From an uncultured Clostridium sp. (GTDB lineage Bacteria > Bacillota > Clostridia > TANB77 > CAG-508), in assembly GCA_947428535.1 (NCBI GenBank), contig CANEMG010000012.1, positions 1 to 11,756 of the forward strand: a stretch of DNA of 11,756 nucleotides, given 5' to 3'. Under the pieces are notes generated by a model. It saw only the letters and a program-made list of their open reading frames with translations. It made no database searches and was not told the origin of the DNA. Each line of letters opens with the position of its first letter. Positions within the stretch are counted from its first letter, which is position 1. Below are positions 1 to 5,887 of this stretch, piece after piece. The position numbers and the translations under genes are program-made.

Positions 1-551
1 TATACATTTATTGTATTTACAGATCCTGTTTTAACATTTTCTATATTTCTAGCTGATTTTTGAACATTTTCATTGCTAGCTGGTAAAACTATAAATGTTT
101 TTCCTTCAACTTTTAAGTTTTTCATAGCATTTACCATTTGTTTTGTTTTGATTTCTGTAAAATCAAATTTATCAACTACTACTAAATCATTTTCTAATAC
201 TTTAGAACTTAATAATGATTTTATAGCTAATTGTCTTTCTTTTTTATTAACTCTATATTTGTAAGATCTTGGTTTTGGTCCTAATGCAATACCACCTTTA
301 ATCCATTGTGTAGCTCTGATAGATCCTTGTCTAGCTCTACCTGTTCCTTTTTGTCTCCAAGGTTTTCTTCCACCGCCTCTTACTTCAGCTCTTGTTTTTG
401 TACTTTGTGTACCTTGTCTTTGATTAGCTAAATAATTAACTAATACACTGTGAACAACAGCTTCATTTGGTTCTATTCCGAAGATTTCTTCTTTTAAATC
501 TACTTTTTTAACCTTTTTTCCTTCTACATTATATACATCTATACTTGGCAT
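1..551 (-). CDS. rplD: 50S ribosomal protein L4, 3' end cut by window edge
   Basis: Ribosomal protein L4 binds 23S rRNA early in large-subunit assembly and lines the peptide exit tunnel. The ATG at 549-551 opens a frame of 183 codons that is still open at base 3, so roughly the last 20 residues of a normal L4 (about 205) lie outside the window. Recognisable L4 features are MPSIDVYNVEG at the start, the basic conserved stretch TRAEVRGGGRKPWRQKGTGR near residues 53-72, and GGIALGPKPRSY. A strong ribosome binding site (AAGGAGGAAG) lies just upstream. It follows rplC after a 19 bp gap, the normal S10-operon order. In gamma-proteobacteria L4 is also the repressor of its own operon; whether that applies here is unknown. 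Confidence 0.97.
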   Translation of the reverse strand, partial: MPSIDVYNVEGKKVKKVDLKEEIFGIEPNEAVVHSVLVNYLANQRQGTQSTKTRAEVRGGGRKPWRQKGTGRARQGSIRATQWIKGGIALGPKPRSYKYRVNKKERQLAIKSLLSSKVLENDLVVVDKFDFTEIKTKQMVNAMKNLKVEGKTFIVLPASNENVQKSARNIENVKTGSVNTINV

Positions 552-570
552 TTAATCTTCCTCCTTCCTT

Positions 571-1209
571 CTATTTAGATGCTTTTACTGAATTTTTTAT
601 TTTTAATATGCTTCCTTTATTTCCAGGTACTGAACCTTTTATTAAAATAGCATTTTTATCTAAGTCAACTTTTACAACTTCTAAATTTTGTACTGTAACT
701 TTATCAACACCCATATGTCCAGGAAGTTTCTTTCCTTTAAATACTCTACCTGGTGTTGAACAAGGTCCCATTGAACCTGGTCTTCTATGATACATAGAAC
801 CATGTCCCATTGGTCCTCTTGATTGTCCATGACGTTTTATAACACCTTGGAATCCTTTTCCTTTTGTTATTCCTTGAATATCTACTTTGTCTCCTACTTC
901 AAAAGTATCAACTTTTATTTCATCTCCTACTTTTACTGTAGTTATACTTTCTTCACAAGCTCTAAATTCTCTTAAATGTTTTACAGCTTTTACACTTGCT
1001 TTTTTGAAGTGTCCGCTTTCAGGTTTGTTTACTTTCTTTTCTTTTACTGATCCAAATCCTAATTGAACAGCATTATATCCATCTGTTTCAACTGTTTTGA
1101 TTTGAACTACTGGACATGGTCCAGCTTCTATAACTGTTACTGGAATAACTAATCCTTTTTCATCAAAGATTTGTGTCATTCCAACTTTTCTTCCTATTAA
1201 AGTTTTCAT
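571..1209 (-). CDS. rplC: 50S ribosomal protein L3
   Basis: Ribosomal protein L3 is a primary 23S rRNA-binding protein whose long loop reaches towards the peptidyl transferase centre. The complete 212-residue frame begins [19 protein letters not shown], the typical bacterial L3 N-terminus. It carries the signature region [16 protein letters not shown] followed by HRRPGSMGP and [13 protein letters not shown] around residues 115-165. The length matches the family (about 205-215). The ATG at 1209 is preceded by AGGAGG about 10 nt upstream, supporting this start. It lies 75 bp downstream of rpsJ and 19 bp upstream of rplD, and is cotranscribed with both. A small hairpin sits just before its ribosome binding site. 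Confidence 0.98.
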   Translation of the reverse strand: MKTLIGRKVGMTQIFDEKGLVIPVTVIEAGPCPVVQIKTVETDGYNAVQLGFGSVKEKKVNKPESGHFKKASVKAVKHLREFRACEESITTVKVGDEIKVDTFEVGDKVDIQGITKGKGFQGVIKRHGQSRGPMGHGSMYHRRPGSMGPCSTPGRVFKGKKLPGHMGVDKVTVQNLEVVKVDLDKNAILIKGSVPGNKGSILKIKNSVKASK

Positions 1210-1234
1210 TTTTTTCTTTTTCCTCCTACTATTG

Positions 1235-1249
1235 GCTGATAAAATCAGC
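1235..1249 (-). other. Small hairpin in the rpsJ-rplC intergenic region
   Basis: The transcript reads GCTGAT-TTT-ATCAGC, a perfect 6 bp stem with a 3 nt loop, ending about 6 nt before the AGGAGG of rplC. No uridine tract follows it, so it is not an intrinsic terminator. It could tune rplC translation or protect or process the message. The function is inferred only. Confidence 0.5.
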
Positions 1250-1284
1250 TTGGTTTGATTTTTTTGCTATGCTTATTTATTAAA

Positions 1285-1614
1285 TTATAGCTTAATTTCG
1301 ATATCAACACCTGCTGGTAAGTCTAATTTCATTAAACTATCAACTGTTTTTTGTGTTGGATAAAGAATGTCAATAACTCTTTTATGTGTCCTCATTTCAA
1401 ATTGTTCTCTTGAATCTTTATGTTTGTGTGGTGAACGTAAAATTGTTACTACTTCTTTTTCTGTTGGAAGTGGAATAGGACCTGAAACTTTAGCTCCTGT
1501 TCTCTTAGCAGTATCTACTATTTTTTCAGCAGACTGATCTAAAACAACATAATCATAAGCTTTTAATCTTATTCTAATTTTGTCACTTCCTATTTTTGTG
1601 TTTGATGTTGCCAT
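1285..1614 (-). CDS. rpsJ: 30S ribosomal protein S10 (NusE)
   Basis: S10 is a small-subunit head protein and, as NusE, also takes part in transcription antitermination and transcription-translation coupling. The 109-residue frame carries the hallmark blocks [10 protein letters not shown] near residue 12, [20 protein letters not shown] around residues 32-51, and [19 protein letters not shown] followed by [13 protein letters not shown] at the C-terminus. The family is usually about 102 residues; the extra residues are a short N-terminal stretch ([10 protein letters not shown]). The ATG at 1614 has AAGGAGGG about 8 nt upstream and no better internal start. This is the first gene of the S10 operon here, directly downstream of a consensus promoter and a structured leader. 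Confidence 0.98.
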   Translation of the reverse strand: MATSNTKIGSDKIRIRLKAYDYVVLDQSAEKIVDTAKRTGAKVSGPIPLPTEKEVVTILRSPHKHKDSREQFEMRTHKRVIDILYPTQKTVDSLMKLDLPAGVDIEIKL

Positions 1615-1743
1615 TTAAATTTTCCCTCCTTAATTAAATATATAGGCTTCGGCAAGTTATCAACGTACCCTGGTGTTTCTTTTAACCCCATTTTAAAATC
1701 CAAGCTTTCTTTAGTATTCAATATTAAATTGAAACTTAAATTT

Positions 1744-1799
1744 TGTCTTGGATAAGTATGTACATTTATCAAACTTATCGCCCGGTCTAAGCCAAGACA
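1744..1799 (-). promoter_or_regulatory. Long bulged stem-loop in the S10 leader
   Basis: In the transcript TGTCTTG (1799-1793) pairs with CAAGACA (1750-1744), and GATAAGT (1779-1773) pairs with ACTTATC (1757-1751). The two 7 bp helices are contiguous on one strand and interrupted on the other only by a 13 nt bulge (GCTTAGACCGGGC). The 15 nt apical loop contains the self-complementary octamer ATGTACAT. All 14 pairs are Watson-Crick in an AT-rich background, so this fold is unlikely to be chance. The role is unknown; a protein-binding site is the simplest idea. Confidence 0.65.
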
Positions 1800-1805
1800 T
1801 ACTCT

Positions 1806-1844
1806 GCAGAAGTTCCCTCCACTTTTAGTGTAGCCACATTCTGC
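1806..1844 (-). promoter_or_regulatory. First stem-loop of the S10 leader
   Basis: Near the 5' end of the transcript GCAGAA (1844-1839) pairs with TTCTGC (1811-1806). The enclosed region can form either CACT-AAA-AGTG (1830-1820) or GTG-GCTA-CAC (1837-1828). These two inner hairpins share the same CAC bases and so exclude each other. The outer pairing is clear; the inner alternatives are short and uncertain. Confidence 0.45.
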
Positions 1845-1870
1845 TTCATCGCTTTATCTTATGCTCATCT

Positions 1871-1899
1871 ATTATACTACGGGTACAAGTCTTTGTCAA
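1871..1899 (-). promoter_or_regulatory. Consensus sigma-A promoter of the S10 operon
   Basis: On the minus strand TTGACA (1899-1894) and TATAAT (1876-1871) are separated by exactly 17 bp, a full match to the housekeeping consensus. A/T tracts upstream (about 1900-1985) resemble an UP element. Predicted transcription start is about 1864, giving the leader described above. Its strength fits a ribosomal protein operon. Confidence 0.93.
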
Positions 1900-1979
1900 C
1901 ATATTTTTTCCATAAAATTTGGAAAATATTATTTAGTTACAGTTCAAAATTTCTTTTTAAATATTAAAAATTATTATAT

Positions 1980-2017
1980 AAAAAAAATCTCTCCATATTT
2001 TAATAATATAGAGAGAT
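1980..2017 (-). terminator. Rho-independent terminator ending the ftsE-to-2024 cluster
   Basis: ATCTCTC (2017-2011) pairs with GAGAGAT (1993-1987). The stem continues as TATATT against AATATG with one G-U pair, giving about 13 bp around a 5 nt loop, followed by a run of seven U residues (1986-1980). It begins 7 nt after the TAA at 2024-2026 and lies upstream of the S10 promoter, so it separates the two transcription units. Confidence 0.93.
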
Positions 2018-2023
2018 TTTATT

Positions 2024-3070
2024 TTATTCTTCAACTAATAATGAACATTCAATATCTGTTTTTCCTTGTAATTTTCCATTATTATATTTTAATAAACTAA
2101 TTGTTGGATTTCCTGTGGCATGTGGTATTTCTAAAACTATTTCCATTATTCCATCATTATCTACATCTATTATTTCGATATTACTAATACTTAAGTAATA
2201 TTCTGTATTAGTATCTTTCTTCCACTTGCTCTTTTCAATTGATGCTAAATCTGCTATTTTGGCACCTTTAGAATCTATTGCTGTTATTTTAGAAAAACCT
2301 GTCTTTTTATTTGCAAGTATTAAAATATATTCATCAGTTCCATTACCATCTAAATCTGCAATTAATGTTTTTACACTATCATAATCTGATATTAGAGGAT
2401 TATTATCTGAAACTACTGTTGGAACTGTATTTACTACTTTTACAGTTCTTGGTATTGCTTCATAATCTTCTGATATAGCTATTTTCCCAACATCATCTAT
2501 TTTAGCTAATCCATCATATACTTGTGAAGATAAAATTCCTAAACTAGCATCCTGCTTTCTATAATTTTCATAACTATAATATGTTATAACATACTTATCA
2601 CTTTGTTCTGATGTGCTATCTATATATTGTAATGTAACTTCATCCATTTTACTTGTATCTAATATTAGTCCATTATATAAAACTACTAATGATTCATTCA
2701 TTAATTTTTTATCGGAATCATCTGTAATAGTTGTTCCATTTTGTGAAGTTTGATTTGTAACTTCTGTTATTGCAGAATCTATAATATTGGCTATAGAATC
2801 AACTTCTGCTTCATTTTGTAATTTATTTTCTGGTAAATTTGAAACTATTTCATTATATTGTTTATCATAATCTTCTTTAGCTGTATGTATTAAATAATAT
2901 GTTAATGCCCCTGTTCCTATTATAATAACTACAAATGCTGATAATACAAAATTTCCTAATGTACCTATTTTTAATCTATTATTTTCTATATTTTCATTAA
3001 CTTTTTCATTTTGGGATTCAGTTACATTTTCTTTTTTTTCACTTTCATTCTGCTTATTAACTTCGCTCAT
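2024..3070 (-). CDS. Membrane-anchored protein with FG-GAP/VCBS-like DxDxDG loops
   Basis: I do not recognise a named family for this 348-residue protein. It has a charged N-terminal cytoplasmic segment (1-37), one hydrophobic segment (about 38-61, FVLSAFVVIIIGTGALTYYL) and a large presumably extracellular part. The C-terminal third contains two acidic loops followed by beta-strand-like sequence: ADLDGNGTDEYILIL (D239, D241, N243, D246) and IDVDNDGIMEIVLEI (D302, D304, D306, E310). These resemble calcium-binding loops of FG-GAP/VCBS repeat domains. The middle (70-220) has no motif I know. The ATG at 3070 has AAAGGAGT upstream. It is the last gene before the 1980-2017 terminator, 85 bp after the ADP-ribosyltransferase-like gene. 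A surface sensor or binding role is only inference. Confidence 0.85.
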   Translation of the reverse strand: MSEVNKQNESEKKENVTESQNEKVNENIENNRLKIGTLGNFVLSAFVVIIIGTGALTYYLIHTAKEDYDKQYNEIVSNLPENKLQNEAEVDSIANIIDSAITEVTNQTSQNGTTITDDSDKKLMNESLVVLYNGLILDTSKMDEVTLQYIDSTSEQSDKYVITYYSYENYRKQDASLGILSSQVYDGLAKIDDVGKIAISEDYEAIPRTVKVVNTVPTVVSDNNPLISDYDSVKTLIADLDGNGTDEYILILANKKTGFSKITAIDSKGAKIADLASIEKSKWKKDTNTEYYLSISNIEIIDVDNDGIMEIVLEIPHATGNPTISLLKYNNGKLQGKTDIECSLLVEE

Positions 3071-3099
3071 AAATATACTCCTTTAAATTTATCTTTAGA

Positions 3100-3108
3100 A
3101 TTTTAACA
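3100..3108 (-). promoter_or_regulatory. Possible extended -10 element upstream of the 2024-3070 gene
   Basis: The minus strand reads TGTTAAAAT, which fits an extended -10 (TGnTATAAT-like), in an AT-rich 85 bp gap. No convincing -35 lies 16-18 bp upstream (the best is TTTTAA). The downstream gene could therefore have its own weak promoter in addition to read-through. Low confidence because AT-rich gaps give such matches by chance. Confidence 0.25.
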
Positions 3109-3155
3109 TATTTAAATAATATTTAAAATAGTTTTTACAAAATTTTCACATTTTT

Positions 3156-5858
3156 TTAAATGTCTGAGCTATTAACATATTCTATTATTCTATTTATTTC
3201 ACCTGTCATTGTATCTTGATATGTAGGTTCTTCTTCATCATAAAAATAATTTCCATCATATCCATATTTATTTAAAAATCTATATGTTTCTATTTCAATT
3301 ATTTCTCTTCTAGATATTCTTTTATCTTTTATAGGTAAGTTTCTACCTTCTTTTTCTTCTATGATGCTATCAACTTTACTTTCTAATATTACATAATTTT
3401 TCTTAAGTTCTTCTTCCATAGCTTTTAAATCCAACACATCATTTTCAACAAGCTCATCATCTTCGTTTTCAGCTACAAACATTTCTATTTCTGCTACTAA
3501 TTCATGTATACTATAGTTATGTACTAAACTCATTTTTTTAGCTAAAGTTTTTCTAATAGCTGTACGCCTTACTTCTATTTGCTCTATCATAAAATCATCT
3601 AATTTATTTTGTCCTGTAAAAATACCAAAAAATCTTGAAACATTGCCCTTATCTTCAATTATTTCTAAGTCATCCTTTAATTTCTTTAGCTCTGCTTCTC
3701 CTCTTATTTCTCTAATTTTTTCAGCAATACATCTCTTAAGTTCATTTTCTTCTATAATTGCCATTTCATCAAACCTAGTTATCTGACTATTTTTTGCTGC
3801 AATTTTAGGATTATTTAAATAGTTAATTAAAGTACTTATTTCTATATTATTTTTAGATATTTTTTCTAATCTTTCTTCTATTCTGGCATTTGTTCTTTTT
3901 TCTGTAAGCATTTTTACTTTTTCTTTAGTTGTTTCTAATAACTCTAACAACTTTTCAGCAGATTTTCTCATTTCAAAAGCATTGTTTAAAGCACTATAAG
4001 ATGCTCCCATATTACCAGCTACCTTTGCATGATTTTGTTGTTTAGTAATTAAAAGGTTTATGTCCTCTATTAATCTATTTACTACTTCGATATTTTCTTT
4101 ACATCCATTTTTAGTTATATAAGAAATAGACTCTTTATCTTCATCATCTTCTTCAATTTCTATATTACTTTCTACATTAGTTTCTGTAGCATTTTCTATT
4201 TTTTCTTCCTTATTTACATCATTTTCAATTTTTGATGTTTCAGTTATATTATCATCTATAGATATTTCGGAATTTTCATTTTTATCAAATTCCTTTATTT
4301 CAGATTCTATTTCATCTTTATTTCTTCTAAGTTTCTCTAGTTCCTCTTTAACTAATTCATTTTTCATTAATTCTTCTGTAAGCAGGCGACCTTTTTCTAA
4401 GTTATTTTCATTTACTTCATCTTTATTAAAATCTTCTGTTTTCAAATCTACTTCTAACTCTTCTTTTAGATTAGCTTCTTTATTAAATGTTTCTTCTGTA
4501 AAATCAAACTTTTTAGTTTCTTGCTTTTCTAATTCTTCACTATCAGTATCTTCTACCTTATCATATAGTTTTTCTACATTTTCTATTTCATCTTTATCCA
4601 AATTTTCTTCAATATTTCCACTATCAATCTCTATTTCTTTTTCATCAGTATCTGCATTAACACTAACTACTTCTTCATCAACTAAATCTTCCTCTTCTAA
4701 TTCTGTTTCTTCAACATCATTATCTATTTCTTCTGTTTTATCTATATTCAAATCAACTGTATCTAATATTTTTTTATTTGAATTATCTATCAAATTAACT
4801 TCTCCCATCTGAATAACTTTCTCAGCTTCCTTTAAATCTTGTTCAAGTAATGCTTTATTATCTGGGTCTACTTCATGTTTAAATCTTGGAAGCTCCATAT
4901 CCTCAAATCGCTTTTCAATTTCTTTACATTCTGCCATCATATAAACTGTTATATTTTTCTTCCAATTATTAATAAATTCTATGTTTTGTTTTCTTTGTTC
5001 ATATAGATCAGTTGATTTTTCTTTTAATTCATCTAATTCTCTCGATATTCTTAAAACATCATCTTCAACTTCATTTATGCTTTCAGAATCTTGTTCTCTT
5101 TGTTCATCGTTATTTTCATATTTATTAAGCAATTGTTCTAATTTACGTATGTTCTCAAAATTAACTATATTGGCCTCTTCTAATTCTATACATTCTTCTA
5201 TTTTTCTTTCTATAGAATACGCATTATCCAATACAAAATCGTAAAGTCCATTTCTTTCTCTATCTGCTAGTTCATCTAGCTCTTGTTTTTCTAATTCTAC
5301 ATTATAAATTTTAATTGTTTTTGAATTTTTATTTATTTTTTTATCTTTATCTTCTACTATATCTTTTATTTTTGTAAAAGGTGAAATTAAAACTTCTCCA
5401 TCTTTATCTTCTAATACATCACTAATATAAATAAATGGTACAGTATTGTCTAAAGAAATATTCATACAAGCTGGTCTATTCCATTCAGCTGAGTATTTTT
5501 TTTCAGCATCTGATTTCTTAGTTGTAGCTGTTAGAAATCTATCCACAAATAAATCATTCTTAAAAGTTTCTACTTCTAATAAATTTGTTCCTCTATATAC
5601 TTTTATATCTCTTTTATAAGCTTTCTTATAATATTGCTTTAGTATAAGTTTATATATTAACTTTATATTTTTCAAATATTCTATAATATAACTTCTAGAA
5701 TAATCAATATGAATACCTTTAGTTCCAGCATCGCCACTTAACAAAGCTACATCAGTTTCTGCATCAGTAATTAGCATTTGATTTATAGCTTTATAATCTT
5801 CATCAAGATATTCTTTTAGTGCATTTAATTCTTCGTTTGTAAGACTTAAATCTATCAT
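3156..5858 (-). CDS. Large cytoplasmic coiled-coil protein with N-terminal ADP-ribosyltransferase-like domain
   Basis: The 900-residue product has an N-terminal domain (about 1-190) laid out like the ADP-ribosyltransferase exoenzyme family of R-S-E type. It has YKAINQML near residue 22; VYRG with R89; FLTATTK (108-114) in the place of the STS motif; and DGEVLISPF with D153 and E155 in the place of ExE. The ExE first position is Asp here, but the Glu normally catalytic is kept. Then follow coiled-coil-like helices (about 215-345), a very acidic low-complexity region (about 342-572) and a second helical region to the C-terminus. No signal peptide or membrane segment is seen. The ATG at 5858 is preferred over an in-frame GTG at 5867 that lies inside the ribosome binding site. 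It starts 29 bp after the S41 protease gene. NAD-dependent activity is predicted, not shown; the target is unknown. Confidence 0.8.
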   Translation of the reverse strand: MIDLSLTNEELNALKEYLDEDYKAINQMLITDAETDVALLSGDAGTKGIHIDYSRSYIIEYLKNIKLIYKLILKQYYKKAYKRDIKVYRGTNLLEVETFKNDLFVDRFLTATTKKSDAEKKYSAEWNRPACMNISLDNTVPFIYISDVLEDKDGEVLISPFTKIKDIVEDKDKKINKNSKTIKIYNVELEKQELDELADRERNGLYDFVLDNAYSIERKIEECIELEEANIVNFENIRKLEQLLNKYENNDEQREQDSESINEVEDDVLRISRELDELKEKSTDLYEQRKQNIEFINNWKKNITVYMMAECKEIEKRFEDMELPRFKHEVDPDNKALLEQDLKEAEKVIQMGEVNLIDNSNKKILDTVDLNIDKTEEIDNDVEETELEEEDLVDEEVVSVNADTDEKEIEIDSGNIEENLDKDEIENVEKLYDKVEDTDSEELEKQETKKFDFTEETFNKEANLKEELEVDLKTEDFNKDEVNENNLEKGRLLTEELMKNELVKEELEKLRRNKDEIESEIKEFDKNENSEISIDDNITETSKIENDVNKEEKIENATETNVESNIEIEEDDEDKESISYITKNGCKENIEVVNRLIEDINLLITKQQNHAKVAGNMGASYSALNNAFEMRKSAEKLLELLETTKEKVKMLTEKRTNARIEERLEKISKNNIEISTLINYLNNPKIAAKNSQITRFDEMAIIEENELKRCIAEKIREIRGEAELKKLKDDLEIIEDKGNVSRFFGIFTGQNKLDDFMIEQIEVRRTAIRKTLAKKMSLVHNYSIHELVAEIEMFVAENEDDELVENDVLDLKAMEEELKKNYVILESKVDSIIEEKEGRNLPIKDKRISRREIIEIETYRFLNKYGYDGNYFYDEEEPTYQDTMTGEINRIIEYVNSSDI
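4143..4835 (-). repeat. Low-complexity, Glu/Asp-rich coding stretch inside the 900-residue protein
   Basis: This part of the gene encodes about residues 342-572, dominated by E, D, K, N and I/L. It has no exact repeat unit but many variants of EELE, KEEL, DEIE and ENVE. On the plus strand it appears as recurrent TTCTTC/TTCATC triplets. It probably forms an extended acidic linker between the enzyme-like domain and the C-terminal helices, and is likely to vary in length between strains. Confidence 0.6.
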
Positions 5859-5862
5859 TTGT

Positions 5863-5870
5863 ATCACCTC
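5863..5870 (-). promoter_or_regulatory. Ribosome binding site that fixes the start of the 900-residue gene
   Basis: The mRNA reads GAGGTGAT, a long match to the anti-Shine-Dalgarno, followed by ACAA and ATG at 5858. The more upstream in-frame GTG (5867) is part of this GAGGTGAT and has no site of its own, so translation should begin at the ATG. Confidence 0.85.
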
Positions 5871-5887
5871 ATATTTATAAGATATAA

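Larger units (their letters stand above)
1615..1864 (-). promoter_or_regulatory. S10 operon 5' leader, about 250 nt, structured
   Basis: From the predicted transcription start (about 1864) to the rpsJ ATG there are about 250 nt without a credible gene. The 5' half contains two strong helical elements (1806-1844 and 1744-1799). The 3' half (about 1630-1680) is richer in G and C than its surroundings (RNA around CACCAGGGTACG and TTGCCGAAGCC), which suggests constrained sequence. There is no terminator-like hairpin plus U tract, so any control is more likely at translation or by protein binding. S10-operon leaders are autoregulatory in gamma-proteobacteria through L4. An equivalent role here is inference. 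Confidence 0.6.

Noticed and set aside
545..790. 81-codon plus-strand frame
   Set aside because: Antisense to rplC, whose identity is beyond doubt.
1590..1772. 60-codon frame in the S10 leader overlapping the rpsJ start in another frame
   Set aside because: Its ATG falls inside the leader stem-loop and neither it nor the internal ATG near 1692 has a ribosome binding site. The composition is not protein-like and it ends within rpsJ. The sequence is better explained as structured RNA.
1861..2100. 79-codon plus-strand frame
   Set aside because: Covers the S10 promoter and a terminator hairpin, is very Tyr/Ile/Phe-rich, and has no upstream ribosome binding site.
5289..5858. Classical secreted exotoxin interpretation of the ADP-ribosyltransferase-like protein
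   Set aside because: There is no signal peptide, translocation domain or binding domain, and no phage or plasmid gene nearby. The domain call is kept but the secreted-toxin role is not supported.
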